Shown one piece after another: positions 44,496-55,993 of a stretch of DNA of 64,000 nt. Below the pieces are notes generated by a model that saw only the letters and a list, made by a program, of their open reading frames with translations, did no database searches and was not told the origin of the DNA. Each line of letters begins with the position of its first letter. Positions within the stretch are counted from its first letter, which is position 1. Source of the DNA: Fischerella sp. PCC 9605 (lineage in GTDB: Bacteria > Cyanobacteriota > Cyanobacteriia > Cyanobacteriales > Nostocaceae). Position numbers and translations under genes: made by a program. The stretch is from contig NZ_KI912149.1 of NCBI RefSeq assembly GCF_000517105.1, positions 384,712 through 448,711 of the forward strand, in the 5' to 3' direction.

Positions 44496-46031
44496 TCACG
44501 CTAACCAACTTAATTGTGCCTGTTGTGATTGAGTTGTGTCCAAAATTTTAACTAGTGGTTTTTCTTTTTCAGTGAAGGGTTCAGCAGAGTGAAGTTGTGA
44601 GGCCAATAGATCGGCAGTGGCATCAGCAATATCACTAGTGCGATGTTGTAGTCGCTGCTGTAAAACCTCTGGTGGTGCTGTGCAATAAAGAATCTGTAAG
44701 GGTATTTGCTTCTCTTGAGCTTTGGCGATCGCTTCTTGTCGCAACTGCTGGCGATCGTACTTAGCATCTAAAATTACAACAAACCCCTGACTTGCGAGCA
44801 GAATCCCCAACTCCAACAACCGTGCATAGGTTTTCTGGTTCATTTCAGATGTATACAAATCATCTCCACCCCGTTGCAGCAAGGGAATTCCTGCCAAATG
44901 CTTCCGCACTGCATCTGAGCGAATATGAATTGCTCCCACCTGTCGAGCTAAATATCGTGCTGTCGTACTTTTCCCAGAACCCGACACGCCCGACATTAAA
45001 ATTAACTGTCCCTGACGTGGCTTAGTATATTCCCATGCCTGCTTGTAATAACCGGCTGCTGTTTTTGCAGCCTCTTGCTTTACCTCTGCTGGCACACCAG
45101 GATCATCCAATAAAAATGAAGTTACCTTAGCCCTAACGTAAGCCTGACGGCTTAAATACAAAGGCAGCACCTGCAAACCTTCCCAATCTCCAGTTTGCTC
45201 AATATAGGTATTCAAAAACGCATTGCCCAAATCTTTGCGCTGTCGCGCCTCCAAGTCCATTACCGTAAACGCCACATCGTACATTACATCAACAAAGCGA
45301 AACGGCTCATTGAACTCAATACAGTCGAACAGCAATAATTTCTCTTGCCACAGCGCAATATTTCTCAGGTGCAAATCGCCGTGACATTCGCGAATAAAAT
45401 TACCAGCAACCCGACTCTGAAAAAGTTCCCTTCGCTCTGTAAAAAACCGATCTGTATATTGCTTCGTTTCCTCAAACTGTTCCTGCGTTTGCGGGCCACC
45501 GATATATTTTTCCGTTTGCTGGTAATTCTCGTCAAAAGCAGCCCGGACTTGCGACACTTCCCCAAAAGAACGAATGTAATCATTCGTAGCAGTTTTCGCG
45601 TGAAAATCTGCTACTACCCGTCCTAACTCTTCTAAGTGCACCTCCTGTAACTTCCCCTGCTCAAACATCTCGCTTAGCAGTGCCTCTTGAGGAAACTCAC
45701 GCATCTTCAGCGTATACTCTACCGCCTCTGTTCCCCCAAGCTGGTATTGCTCCCCTACCAAACTCACGGGCAGTACTTCTAAATATAATTCTCCTGCCCC
45801 CCGCTGATTTAAGCGCAATTCCTCCTCACAAAAATGCTGGCGCTTCTCCAACGTCGAATAATCCAAAAAGCCGAAATTTACCGGCTTTTTCACCTTATAT
45901 ACATAATCCCCAGTCAACAACACATAAGAAACGTGCGTCTGAATTAACTGAATTGGTTCCTGCACTGGGTGGGGATAAAAACCAGGCTGCAACATCTGCT
46001 CAATTAAAGGTGGAATCGAAACCTCTGTCAT
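44496..46031 (-). CDS. Aminoglycoside-phosphotransferase-like / AAA kinase fusion protein
   Basis: The 511-residue protein joins two kinase-like halves. Residues about 1-330 have an APH-type fold: VLLTGDYVYKVKKPVNFGFL (ATP lysine), FIRECHGDLHLRNIALW (Brenner-type HGDxHxxN catalytic loop) and LLFDCIEFNEPFRFVDVMYD (metal aspartate). Residues about 340-511 are a P-loop kinase (LILMSGVSGSGKSTTARYLA) with a Zeta-toxin/gluconate-kinase-like layout. Proteins of this architecture are common in bacteria and are usually named bifunctional APH/ATP-binding protein; the physiological substrate is unknown. The start is ATG 46031. A GC-rich repeat lies just upstream. Confidence 0.88.
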   Translation of the reverse strand: MTEVSIPPLIEQMLQPGFYPHPVQEPIQLIQTHVSYVLLTGDYVYKVKKPVNFGFLDYSTLEKRQHFCEEELRLNQRGAGELYLEVLPVSLVGEQYQLGGTEAVEYTLKMREFPQEALLSEMFEQGKLQEVHLEELGRVVADFHAKTATNDYIRSFGEVSQVRAAFDENYQQTEKYIGGPQTQEQFEETKQYTDRFFTERRELFQSRVAGNFIRECHGDLHLRNIALWQEKLLLFDCIEFNEPFRFVDVMYDVAFTVMDLEARQRKDLGNAFLNTYIEQTGDWEGLQVLPLYLSRQAYVRAKVTSFLLDDPGVPAEVKQEAAKTAAGYYKQAWEYTKPRQGQLILMSGVSGSGKSTTARYLARQVGAIHIRSDAVRKHLAGIPLLQRGGDDLYTSEMNQKTYARLLELGILLASQGFVVILDAKYDRQQLRQEAIAKAQEKQIPLQILYCTAPPEVLQQRLQHRTSDIADATADLLASQLHSAEPFTEKEKPLVKILDTTQSQQAQLSWLA

Positions 46032-46044
46032 CTCTTTTCTTTGT

Positions 46045-46215
46045 GTCCTTTGTACGCCAGTCGCTACAACGGGGGGAACCCCCGCAACGCGCTGGCTTGT
46101 CTTTGTGGTTCATATCAAATCCATTTGATTAGCGATCGTATCTGCCCTCACAAGAACTGCCCCTCTCCCAAGTAGGGAGAGGGGTGTCCGACAGGACGGG
46201 GTGAGGGTTTTTAAT
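46045..46215. repeat. Two GC-rich intergenic repeats
   Basis: At 46052-46090 is GCCAGTCGCTACAACGGGG with GGGAACCCCCGCAACGCGCT, related to the 48210-48480 family. At 46160-46184 CCCCTCTCCC pairs perfectly with GGGAGAGGGG (loop AAGTA), followed by TGTCCGACAGGACGGGGTGA, a repeat type I know from many cyanobacteria. No gene lies in the 46032-46248 interval. Confidence 0.8.
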
Positions 46216-46248
46216 GAACATGAATTAGCCGGACTTGATATCAATCAA

Positions 46249-46273
46249 TAAAAAACCAGGGTTTTGCCCCTGG
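46249..46273 (-). terminator. Rho-independent terminator of rplY
   Basis: Read on the minus strand, CCAGGG and CCCTGG form a stem around GCAAAA and are followed directly by TTTTTTATT. It begins 27 bp after the rplY stop. Confidence 0.92.
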
Positions 46274-46300
46274 TCTCCTCAGCAATTATTACAAACTGTA

Positions 46301-46600
46301 TCAGTTTTTGGCGCCAGCAAAAAAACTCAAGTGGTAGGGCGTACCCTTTGCCGGATGAACTTGAACTTCTCGGATCACCGTTGTACCGCGCCAATTCATA
46401 TCTGTAACATTCAGTTCAAACTCAGTTTTATTTACACGAGCCTTTTTGAGCAGCTGTTCAACAGTTTTGGCATTAACAACCAAAGAAACAGACTCGCTAC
46501 CATTATGACCGTATAAATTAGCAGGTATTAACCCAGAACGACGCAAAGCATTGGGTTTGCTACCTTCTGGTCGCTTTTGACATTCAATCGTAAGTTCCAT
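46301..46600 (-). CDS. rplY: 50S ribosomal protein L25 (short form)
   Basis: The 99-residue protein matches the 5S-rRNA-binding L25 domain: [40 protein letters not shown] and [20 protein letters not shown]. It lacks the C-terminal CTC-type extension of some bacteria, although its N-terminus is of ordinary length. purA is 164 bp upstream on the same strand; the gap holds GGGGATTGGG/CCCCAATCCC repeat. A strong terminator follows. Confidence 0.93.
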   Translation of the reverse strand: MELTIECQKRPEGSKPNALRRSGLIPANLYGHNGSESVSLVVNAKTVEQLLKKARVNKTEFELNVTDMNWRGTTVIREVQVHPAKGTPYHLSFFAGAKN

Positions 46601-46624
46601 AGAAATTGTTAGTTGTTAATTGAC

Positions 46625-46762
46625 AAATTAGGGGGTAAGAGATCGGGGATCGAGGATCGGGGATTGGGAGAAGGCAAGGGAAAGAGGGGAGAAAAATTGC
46701 CTCCTTGTCCTCCTTCCTTAGTTCCTAGTCCCCAATCCCTAATCCCCGATCCCCGATCTCTA
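46625..46762. repeat. GGGGATCGGGGATTGGG / CCCCAATCCCTAATCCCC inverted repeat
   Basis: Complementary arms (GGGATCGAGGATCGGGG on one side, CCCGATCCCCGATCTC on the other) flank a GGCAAGGGAAAGAGGG segment between purA and rplY. It has the same plan as 10597-10725. Confidence 0.75.
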
Positions 46763-46764
46763 CC

Positions 46765-48117
<1,353 letters not shown>

Positions 48118-48209
48118 TTAAAGAGCTAAAGTTTCCACAAACAATAATTATCATCAGTTTTCGTGACAAATGTCAAGCTTTGTGAGCAAAAGTATAAAAA
48201 TTGTTGGTT

Positions 48210-48482
48210 GTTGGTGAGCCAGCGCGGTCTTGGGAGTTCCCCCCATGAGCGACTGGCGTAGACGCCCCTTGTGGGCGGTGAGCAGCGCGCTCCAAAGGGG
48301 GTTTACCCCATGTAGACGCGCGCAGCGCGGCTTCCCGAAGGGTACGACTGCGTAGACGCGCGCAGCGCGGTGAGACCAGCCCCCGTCTTGGCGGTCTCCG
48401 TCACGATGGGGGACTGGCGAACCCGAAGGGCTTCTCGCAGAGTACCCGAAGGGCTTTTCGTAGAGTACCCGGAGGGTTGTTG
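48210..48482. repeat. GC-rich composite repeat cluster
   Basis: Iterated units include GCGTAGACGCGCGCAGCGCGG (twice, one base shorter in the second), CTTCTCGCAGAGTACCCGAA and its variant TTTTCGTAGAGTACCCGGA, and CGCGCTCCAAAGGGGGTTTA. Local GC content is far above the surroundings. It lies between divergent purA and the first CHASE3 kinase. Single units occur at 3655, 27512, 30387 and 46052. The rest of 48109-48886 shows no gene; AGGAG is present upstream of the kinase start. Confidence 0.88.
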
Positions 48483-48886
48483 ATTGTTGTTTGTAACAAA
48501 CAATGATTATGATGTTTTGTCATTTGTCATTTGTCATTGGGTAGGGGCAAAGCATTTGTACTAGTACATTCAGTTTTGATGTCAAGATATACATACAAAT
48601 GCTTTGCCCTTACAGGCGTGTTTAGGTTTCGTAACTCGCGTTATGTTTATTTCCACCCACCTACTTAAGTGTAGTTGAGAACACATTTGACTAGATATTT
48701 CAGTTACTTTGAGAGTATCTGAAATAAATACAAAACCTTTGATGCTGCCGTGGATGAATACTTGTGGTGGGAAGTTTCTGTCTTACCTTCATAAATTTAC
48801 CCTTCAATTTCTACAATAAGTTGAATGAATGCTAGGAGAAAACACAGTACAAATAGCCAGCAGCAAAGGAGTTCTACTAACAGCGC

Positions 48887-51415
48887 ATGATGAAATTGTT
48901 TCGCATCCAAAAGCTGGCAGCAGTATTTTTACTGGCATTAGCAGTGGTATTTGCTAATGCAGCGATCTTTTACAGCAATACGATGAAGCTGATTGAAAAT
49001 CAGCAAGCGATCGCACACTCTCACACAATTATTATTCAACTAGAGAGAGTATTCTCAACATTTCAGAATGCGGAAACTGCACAGCGCAATTACCTAATCA
49101 CCACAGATCCAGATTGTTTACAAGCCTATGTTGCTAGTCAAAAAGAGATTAACACTTATACCCAATATCTAAAAAATTTAACTGCAGATAACCCCATTAA
49201 ACAAACGTGGTTTTTTTTACTTGAGCAAAAAATTACTCATGGGTTTAGTGTCCTTGAAGAAGAAGTTAACTTGGGGAAAACGCCAGGCTTTGGAAACTAT
49301 CGTCAAGCAAATTTTGTTCTCTCGAAGCAGGCGATAAATGAGATTCAAAAGTTAATTGACGATCGCTTACAGGTAGAGCAAAAGTTATTACAACAGCAGA
49401 TCAACCAATCGCAAGTCAACTTTCAAAGAACGATCGCGATGTTTGCCCTCATCGCTGCTGTGGATTTGCTGCTGGTAGGTTTGCTGTATTATCTGCTGAG
49501 AAGTTACATTAACCGACTCAAGCAGACAGAACAAGCACTGCGGCAAAGCGAACATCATTTGCGGGCAATCATAGATGCGGAACCAGAAAGTATCAAGCTA
49601 ATTGCAAAAGACGGCACTCTCGTAGAAATTAATACTTCTGGAGTAGCGATGATGGAGGTGGAAAGTGCCGATGTCTTGATTGGCAAACCAATTGACGCTG
49701 CGATCGCACCAGAATATCAACAGGCGTTTCGGAATTTACATGAAAGTGTTTGCCAGGGTAACAAGGGAACTCTGGAGTTTGAGATCGTTGGCTGCAAAGG
49801 TACTCGCCGTTGGATGGAAACTCATGCTGTGCCATTACCTGACGAAACCGATGGCACGTTTATGCATTTAGCAGTGACGCGCGATATTACTCGGCGCAAG
49901 CAAGCAGAACAGAAAATCCGCGAACAAGCGGCGCTGCTGGATGTAGCAATGGATGCAATTTTAATACAAGGTATCGACAGGCAAATCTTATTTTGGAATA
50001 AAGGTGCTGAACGCCTGTACGGTTGGAAGTTTGAAGAAGCTATTGGGAAAAAAACATCACAGCTTTTGTATAAAGAAACATCGTCCCAGCTAGAAGCAGC
50101 ACTGTTAACAGTCTTTGAGTCTGGTTCGTGGCAAGGTGAATTGCAGCAGGTGACAAAAGCAGGCGCAGAAATCATCGTCGAAAGTCGCTGGACGTTGGTA
50201 CGGGATGACAAGGGAAAACCGAAATCAATCCTGACTGTCAATACAGAAATCACCCAGAAAAAACAATTAGAAGCACAATTATTGCGATCGCAACGTTTGG
50301 AGAGTATTGGTACTCTTGCAGGCGGAATCGCCCACGATCTCAACAACGTGCTAGCACCAATTTTAATGTCCGTGCAGTTGTTGAAGATGAAATTACCTGA
50401 TTCGCAGTATCAACAGCTATTAGAAATTGCAGAAAATAATTCCAAACGTGGAGCTAATTTGGTCAAACAATTATTGTCATTTGCACGCGGTATTGAAAGC
50501 ACGCGGACAATTGTGCAAGTAGGACATTTAATTGCAGAAATTGAACAAATCATCACACAAACCTTTCCCAAATCTATTACTTGCCACACACAAATACCAG
50601 AAAATCTTTGCCATGTTTATGGCGATCCAACGCAATTACATCAGGTACTGATGAATTTAGTTGTTAACGCTCGTGACGCCATGCCTAATGGTGGCATACT
50701 CAGCATTTGTGCTGAAAATTTGGTCATTGATGAACATGATGCTCAAATTAATATTGATGCCCGTATCGGTGCTTATATTGCAATTACTATTGCAGATACG
50801 GGTGTAGGTATGCCACTAGAAATTCAAGAGCGAATGTTTGAGCCATTTTTCACGACTAAAGAGGTGGGTAAAGGTACTGGCTTGGGTCTTTCTACAGTAA
50901 TTGGTATTATTAAAAATCACGGTGGTTTTTTGAATGTGTTCAGTCAGGTTGGTCAAGGTACACAATTTAAGGTATTCTTGCCTTGCTTAACTAATAGCAA
51001 AGACACCGAACCACCTGCTGAACAGGAGGAATCACTCATCGGTTGTGGTGAGTTAATTTTGGTAGTTGATGACGAAATTGCAATTTGTAAAATTACTAAA
51101 TCCTCTTTAGAAAATTACAATTACCGCGTACTTACTGCTAATGATGGAGTAGAAGCATTAACAATCTACGCCCAGCATCAGCAAGAAATTAATGTTGTCT
51201 TGTTGGATATGATGATGCCTGGAATGGATGGGGCGCTCGCGCTCCGCAAACTGCAACAAATCAACCCGAATGTCAAAATTATTGCCACCAGTGGACTGTT
51301 ATCAGAGCCTAAAATTGCTGATGTCCAAAGTATGGGAGTAAAAGCATTTTTGTCAAAACCCTGTACGGCAAATGAATTATTGCAAACTCTGAATGAGATC
51401 ATTTGCGGTAACTAA
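48887..51415 (+). CDS. CHASE3 hybrid histidine kinase (PAS-PAS-HisKA-HATPase-REC)
   Basis: The 842-residue membrane kinase has TM1 at about 9-30, an extracytoplasmic CHASE3 domain (about 35-180, with FQNAETAQRNYLITTD), TM2 at about 183-204, two PAS domains (about 220-335 and 345-455), HisKA with His483 in [15 protein letters not shown], HATPase_c ([32 protein letters not shown]), and a C-terminal receiver with Asp774 in [13 protein letters not shown]. It is followed 283 bp later by a paralogue with nearly the same C-terminal half, so this is a tandem duplication. The ligand is unknown. Its receiver ends normally with ELLQTLNEIICGN, which is useful for judging the frameshift in the next gene. 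Confidence 0.93.
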   Translation: MMKLFRIQKLAAVFLLALAVVFANAAIFYSNTMKLIENQQAIAHSHTIIIQLERVFSTFQNAETAQRNYLITTDPDCLQAYVASQKEINTYTQYLKNLTADNPIKQTWFFLLEQKITHGFSVLEEEVNLGKTPGFGNYRQANFVLSKQAINEIQKLIDDRLQVEQKLLQQQINQSQVNFQRTIAMFALIAAVDLLLVGLLYYLLRSYINRLKQTEQALRQSEHHLRAIIDAEPESIKLIAKDGTLVEINTSGVAMMEVESADVLIGKPIDAAIAPEYQQAFRNLHESVCQGNKGTLEFEIVGCKGTRRWMETHAVPLPDETDGTFMHLAVTRDITRRKQAEQKIREQAALLDVAMDAILIQGIDRQILFWNKGAERLYGWKFEEAIGKKTSQLLYKETSSQLEAALLTVFESGSWQGELQQVTKAGAEIIVESRWTLVRDDKGKPKSILTVNTEITQKKQLEAQLLRSQRLESIGTLAGGIAHDLNNVLAPILMSVQLLKMKLPDSQYQQLLEIAENNSKRGANLVKQLLSFARGIESTRTIVQVGHLIAEIEQIITQTFPKSITCHTQIPENLCHVYGDPTQLHQVLMNLVVNARDAMPNGGILSICAENLVIDEHDAQINIDARIGAYIAITIADTGVGMPLEIQERMFEPFFTTKEVGKGTGLGLSTVIGIIKNHGGFLNVFSQVGQGTQFKVFLPCLTNSKDTEPPAEQEESLIGCGELILVVDDEIAICKITKSSLENYNYRVLTANDGVEALTIYAQHQQEINVVLLDMMMPGMDGALALRKLQQINPNVKIIATSGLLSEPKIADVQSMGVKAFLSKPCTANELLQTLNEIICGN

Positions 51416-51698
51416 TTATATTCACTTCATTAAGTGTAATTTTGTTTGCAGGACAAGCCCTCTCCAAGAGCGAACCTGTTATGCTTTATGATTGAATACA
51501 TGCCTTTTTGCAAGTTGGCGATCGCGCCTATGAATTTTCTATACTTTTCAGCACGCTATTGTTGAACACTCTCCTCAATAACGGGCAATCATCATGTTAA
51601 TAACATATATCTTATTATTCCATCAGGTGATTAAGCAATAGAAAAAATTATTTGAGCGGCAACGATACCTGTAGAATATTTAGCAGAACCATCGTCTC

Positions 51699-54600
51699 AT
51701 GATACTATCCATTGCAAAAAAACTGAGGGTAGGATTTGCAATTGCATTGGCAGTTGCGATCGCTAATGCTGTAGTATCCTATCAGAACACTGTTAAATTA
51801 ATTGAAAATGAGCGATGGGTGCAACATACTCACAAAGTATTGACTCAGCTTGAAGCTACACTTTCGACATTAGAAGATGCTGAAACTGGGCAGCGCGGCT
51901 ATCTAATTACAGGAGATGAAAGTTATTTAGAATCTTATTTTGCCGCAGATAAACAAATAAATGAAAAGATAAATAAACTTAAGCAATTAACAGCAGATAA
52001 CTACAAACAACAGCAGCGAATTTCTGTACTTGAGCAGAAGATTATCGAAAGATTTAAGCGTCTCCAGGAAGGAATTTTATTGCGGAGACAAAAGGGATTT
52101 GAACCTGCACAACAATTAGTCATGTCTGGCAAGGGCAAACAGGTAATGGATGAAATCCGCCAGATTGTGCAGGAAATGGAAAAGACGGAAAACTCTCTTT
52201 TACAACAACGGAGTCAACAGTCGCAAGCAAGTTCTCAAAAAACAATAGCGACTTTCGCGATCGCCGCGATTCTGAATTTTGCGCTTATCGTTGCGCTTTA
52301 CATGTTTATTAGCAGTTACCTCAGCCAACGTAAAAAAGCGGAGAAAGAACTACAAGATAGCGAGCAGCGATTTCGCGCTACATTTAATCAGGCTGCTGTT
52401 GGTATTGCTCATGTCGCACCGGATGGCAAATGGTTACAAGTCAACGAAAAGCTTTGCGAAATTGTTGGCTACAGCCGTGAGGAGTTACTCAACTTAACAT
52501 TCCAAGATGTTACCCATCCTGATGATCTCAATGCTGACTTAGAATACGTCCGGCAAATGTTAGCAAATCAAATTCAGACGTACTCGATGGAGAAGCGATA
52601 CATCAAAAAGAATGGCGATCGCATTTGGGTAAATTTGACTGTATCGCTTGTACGTGAATTGAGTGGAGAGGCTAAATATTTTATTTCAGTTATCGAAGAC
52701 ATTACAAAACGCAAGCAGGGAGAACAAGCGCTGCAAGAGTCGCTTAAAGACTTAGCAGACATGAAGTTTGCACTAGATCAAGCTGCAATTGTGGCGTTTA
52801 CCGACAATAAAGGGACAATAACATACGTCAACGATAAATTCTGCCAAATTTCCAAATATTCCAGAGAAGAACTTTTGGGACAAAATCACCGCCTGATTAA
52901 TTCTGGTTATCACCCACGGGAATTTTTTCAACAAATGTGGGCAAGCATTGCTAAAGGACAGGTATGGAGAGGCGAAGTCAAAAACCGTACTAAAGATGGC
53001 ACATTTTACTGGGTAGATACAACAATTGTGCCACTGTTAGATGCTCAGGGAAACCCTTTGGAATATGTAGCAATTCGTAGCGATATTACCGATCGCAAAA
53101 CAGCCCAAGAGAAAATACAAGAGCAAGCAAAGCTTTTAGATCAATCCCAAGACGCGATTTTTGTTTTAGATATGGCAGAATGCATCGTGTTTTGGAATAG
53201 GAGTGCAGAAAGTTTGTTTGGCTGGACAAAGGAACAAGCAACCGACACAAAAGCTAGCGAACTTGTATTTAAGCAGACTTCTCTACAACTGCAAGAAGCA
53301 CAAGAAACAGTCACTCAATCTGGCTCGTGGCAAGGTGAGTTGCATCTAGTAACAAAAGACAGCAAGGAAATTATCGTCGAAAGTGGCTGGACACTAGTAC
53401 GAGATGATAAGCAGCAACCCAAGTTAATTCTAATTGTCAATACAGATATCACAGAAAAGAAAAAACTGGAAGCCCAATTCTTACGCGCCCAACGCCTAGA
53501 AAGTATCGGCACTCTCGCAGGCGGTATCGCTCACGATCTCAACAACGTGTTAGCACCAATTTTGATGTCTGTACAGTTGTTGCAAAAGAAATACCCCGAA
53601 CGTCAGAATCAGCAATTACTAACATTAATGGAAGACAGTATTAAACGTGGGGCAAACTTGGTTAAGCAGGTGCTGTCTTTTGCCAGGGGAATGGAAGGCG
53701 ATCGCACTATCATCCAGGTTAAGCATATCATCCGAGAAATTGAGCAGATTGTCCAAGAGACATTTCCCAAGTCTATTGACTTCTACACAGATGTACCAAG
53801 AAACCTGTTGACTATCTGGGGCGATGCTACCCAAATCCATCAGGTACTGATGAACCTAGCAGTTAACGCTAGGGACGCTATGCCCAATGGCGGCAAAATT
53901 AGTATTTGTGCTGAAAATGTAGTTATTGATGAACAATACGCCAGGATGCATATTGATGCCCAAGCTGGATCTTACATAGCCATCACAGTCGAGGATACGG
54001 GCGCAGGTATACCCCCAGAAGTGCAAGAACGTATTTTTGAGCCATTTTTCACCACAAAAGAGATAGGCAAAGGCACGGGGTTAGGTCTTTCTACCGCGAT
54101 TGGGATTGTCAAAAATCATGGTGGTTTTATAAATGTCTACAGCGAGGTAGGCAAAGGCACAAAATTTACAGTTCACTTACCAGCTATAGAAGGTAATGAA
54201 ACCCAGCAGCTTAACCAAGAGATGGAAGAACTCACGGGAAATGGGGAATTGATATTGGTGGTAGATGATGAAGCGACGATTCGTGAAATTACTAAGTCAT
54301 CTCTAGAAACTTACAACTATCGCGTACTTACTGCTAGTGATGGTGTAGAAGCAGTAACAATCTACGCAGAGCATAAGCAAGAAATTAATATAGTGTTGCT
54401 AGATATGATGATGCCATCAATGGATGGAGCGATCGCCATCCGCACGCTAGAAAAAATCAATCCCAATGTCAAAATTATTGCTACTAGTGGACTGTCGTCA
54501 CAACAAAATATAGCCGAATCACAAGGTGTAGGAGTAAAAGCATTTTTATCAAAACCCTGTACGGCGAAAGAATTGTTACTAATCAATTGCCGCAGTCAAC

Positions 54601-55745
54601 AAAAGTCATTAAAGAAACTTAGAAAAAATTTACTCCGAAGCAGCTTGTTTTTTTATTTGTTACTGTTAATAATAATTAAAATTTTCTGTAGATACACTAC
54701 TATGGCTTTATATGCAGAATTGCACAGACACCTAGGCGGTTCGGTTGTACCGCGAGTTCTGTGGCGATACTTTGAACGTCATTCTTCTGAGTTGATTTCT
54801 CGGTTTGCTGAATATGCAGAATTTGAAGAGTTTTACACGCGCCCGCGCAACACTCTAGATGAGTATCTAGAGTTACATACATTAGTAGAAAGCGTGCAAA
54901 CTGTAGAAACTCTGCCCTACTTTATTTATCGCCTGCTTAGGGGTGCTTATATCTTTGAAAATTTGGCGTATTTAGAACTGCGTTATACCCCTTATCTGCG
55001 AACACCCGAACATCTGAGTCAGTCAGAAAGAATTGACAAGATGGCGGAAATTGTCGAAGTCGTCGGTAGGGCAAGCAAATTATCTGAATATCCGATTGTT
55101 ACTAGTCAAATTCTCTGTATGCACTCGCGTTTACCTTATGAGGTAAATAGAGCGATAGTTGATTTGGCTGCACAAAATAAGCAGTATGTCTGTGCGGTAG
55201 ACGTGGCAGGAGGAGATAGCTATTATGGCGATCGCCTCGAAGAATGGATCAAATTGTACGATTATGCCTTATCTCTGGGAATTAGCACCACAGGACACCT
55301 GTACGAAACCACAGCTGGTTGTTACCCGGAACTTTTGCCCTATCTGATGCGGATTGGTCACGGTATCCAAATTCCGCTGTTACATCCCGAGTTACTACCA
55401 GACTTAGCTAGACGAAATCAGTGTTTGGAAGTTTGCCCCACTACCTACCTAAAAACTGGTACTTTGCAGGATATCCGGCAACTGAAGTTAGTTTTTGACC
55501 GTTGTTTCGATGCTGGAGTAGATATTGCCATTTGTACTGACAACGCCGGACTGCACAATGTACGTTTGCCGTTTGAGTACGAAAATCTCTTAACCTACGA
55601 CATTATTAGTTTTGAACAACTCCAAGCTTGTCAGGATGCTGCTTTCCGCCATGCTTTTGCTTGGCCCTACGGTCAACGTCCAGCTTCTCTATTAAATGGG
55701 TTGCTAAGCCGTGAATCTACTCAAGTTTTGGCGATGAAAAATTAA
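51699..55745 (+). CDS. CHASE3 hybrid histidine kinase reading in frame into adenosine deaminase (probable frameshift fusion)
   Basis: One open frame of 1348 codons. Residues 1-960 are a hybrid kinase: TM1, CHASE3 ([17 protein letters not shown]), TM2 near 185-205, three PAS domains (about 220-340, 350-470, 480-590), HisKA with His612 (GGIAHDLNN), HATPase_c, and a receiver with Asp902 ([12 protein letters not shown]). After [11 protein letters not shown] the frame goes into a linker, [20 protein letters not shown] plus a hydrophobic stretch, then an adenosine deaminase from residue 1002. Restoring one base near 54578 gives [14 protein letters not shown] and a stop at 54620-54622. The ancestral state was therefore probably two genes: kinase 51699-54622 and deaminase 54702-55745. 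Confidence 0.85.
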   Translation: MILSIAKKLRVGFAIALAVAIANAVVSYQNTVKLIENERWVQHTHKVLTQLEATLSTLEDAETGQRGYLITGDESYLESYFAADKQINEKINKLKQLTADNYKQQQRISVLEQKIIERFKRLQEGILLRRQKGFEPAQQLVMSGKGKQVMDEIRQIVQEMEKTENSLLQQRSQQSQASSQKTIATFAIAAILNFALIVALYMFISSYLSQRKKAEKELQDSEQRFRATFNQAAVGIAHVAPDGKWLQVNEKLCEIVGYSREELLNLTFQDVTHPDDLNADLEYVRQMLANQIQTYSMEKRYIKKNGDRIWVNLTVSLVRELSGEAKYFISVIEDITKRKQGEQALQESLKDLADMKFALDQAAIVAFTDNKGTITYVNDKFCQISKYSREELLGQNHRLINSGYHPREFFQQMWASIAKGQVWRGEVKNRTKDGTFYWVDTTIVPLLDAQGNPLEYVAIRSDITDRKTAQEKIQEQAKLLDQSQDAIFVLDMAECIVFWNRSAESLFGWTKEQATDTKASELVFKQTSLQLQEAQETVTQSGSWQGELHLVTKDSKEIIVESGWTLVRDDKQQPKLILIVNTDITEKKKLEAQFLRAQRLESIGTLAGGIAHDLNNVLAPILMSVQLLQKKYPERQNQQLLTLMEDSIKRGANLVKQVLSFARGMEGDRTIIQVKHIIREIEQIVQETFPKSIDFYTDVPRNLLTIWGDATQIHQVLMNLAVNARDAMPNGGKISICAENVVIDEQYARMHIDAQAGSYIAITVEDTGAGIPPEVQERIFEPFFTTKEIGKGTGLGLSTAIGIVKNHGGFINVYSEVGKGTKFTVHLPAIEGNETQQLNQEMEELTGNGELILVVDDEATIREITKSSLETYNYRVLTASDGVEAVTIYAEHKQEINIVLLDMMMPSMDGAIAIRTLEKINPNVKIIATSGLSSQQNIAESQGVGVKAFLSKPCTAKELLLINCRSQQKSLKKLRKNLLRSSLFFYLLLLIIIKIFCRYTTMALYAELHRHLGGSVVPRVLWRYFERHSSELISRFAEYAEFEEFYTRPRNTLDEYLELHTLVESVQTVETLPYFIYRLLRGAYIFENLAYLELRYTPYLRTPEHLSQSERIDKMAEIVEVVGRASKLSEYPIVTSQILCMHSRLPYEVNRAIVDLAAQNKQYVCAVDVAGGDSYYGDRLEEWIKLYDYALSLGISTTGHLYETTAGCYPELLPYLMRIGHGIQIPLLHPELLPDLARRNQCLEVCPTTYLKTGTLQDIRQLKLVFDRCFDAGVDIAICTDNAGLHNVRLPFEYENLLTYDIISFEQLQACQDAAFRHAFAWPYGQRPASLLNGLLSRESTQVLAMKN
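54577..54582 (+). other. Inferred single-base deletion at the end of the second hybrid kinase
   Basis: Upstream, the frame matches the paralogue (KPCTAKELL vs KPCTANELL). Downstream, the +1-restored frame reads [13 protein letters not shown] and stops, aligning with the paralogue's TLNEIICGN end in length. In the frame as given, the next 40 codons are Lys/Leu/Ile-rich, as expected for untranslated AT-rich DNA. Confidence 0.6.
54702..55745 (+). CDS. Adenosine deaminase family protein
   Basis: From ATG 54702 a 347-residue protein has the amidohydrolase layout of adenosine deaminases: [10 protein letters not shown] (HxH zinc pair), [22 protein letters not shown] (zinc His plus catalytic Glu, HxxE), [10 protein letters not shown] (catalytic His), CPTTYLKTG and CTDNAGLHN (zinc Asp). 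In classical enzymes the last motif is usually Asp-Asp; here the second is Asn, so substrate choice may differ. The expected reaction is adenosine to inosine in purine salvage. It lies in the same open frame as the upstream kinase but has its own plausible start. No good Shine-Dalgarno sequence is visible before ATG 54702. Confidence 0.88.
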   Translation: MALYAELHRHLGGSVVPRVLWRYFERHSSELISRFAEYAEFEEFYTRPRNTLDEYLELHTLVESVQTVETLPYFIYRLLRGAYIFENLAYLELRYTPYLRTPEHLSQSERIDKMAEIVEVVGRASKLSEYPIVTSQILCMHSRLPYEVNRAIVDLAAQNKQYVCAVDVAGGDSYYGDRLEEWIKLYDYALSLGISTTGHLYETTAGCYPELLPYLMRIGHGIQIPLLHPELLPDLARRNQCLEVCPTTYLKTGTLQDIRQLKLVFDRCFDAGVDIAICTDNAGLHNVRLPFEYENLLTYDIISFEQLQACQDAAFRHAFAWPYGQRPASLLNGLLSRESTQVLAMKN

Positions 55746-55993
55746 TTAACCACTGCCAAAGACTTAGAAATTTACAGGGTGCATATATTTTGCAGCAATG
55801 TATTTTTATTATTTTTTACTTCAAGTTTTGATGGGAATAAATACGCGCTGCCTACACCCATTAGGTAAATAAGCTACTGGCACAGTATTACTTTCCCATC
55901 GCCCAAATTGCTCTTTAACTGCAAGATTACAGAACAAAAGGGTTTTTGACTGTTGACTTTTGACTTTTAACTTTTGACTTCCGTGCAGCGGTG

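Noticed and set aside
48135-48160. AATAATTATCATC as a Zur or Fur box upstream of purA
   Set aside because: Only half of the expected inverted repeat is present and the neighbouring gene gives no reason for zinc or iron control.
48303-48503. 66-codon reverse frame in the GC-rich repeat cluster
   Set aside because: It is composed of repeat units that recur elsewhere in other frames and has no ribosome-binding site.
49822-50346. 174-codon reverse frame within the first hybrid kinase
   Set aside because: Antisense shadow of conserved PAS and HisKA coding sequence.
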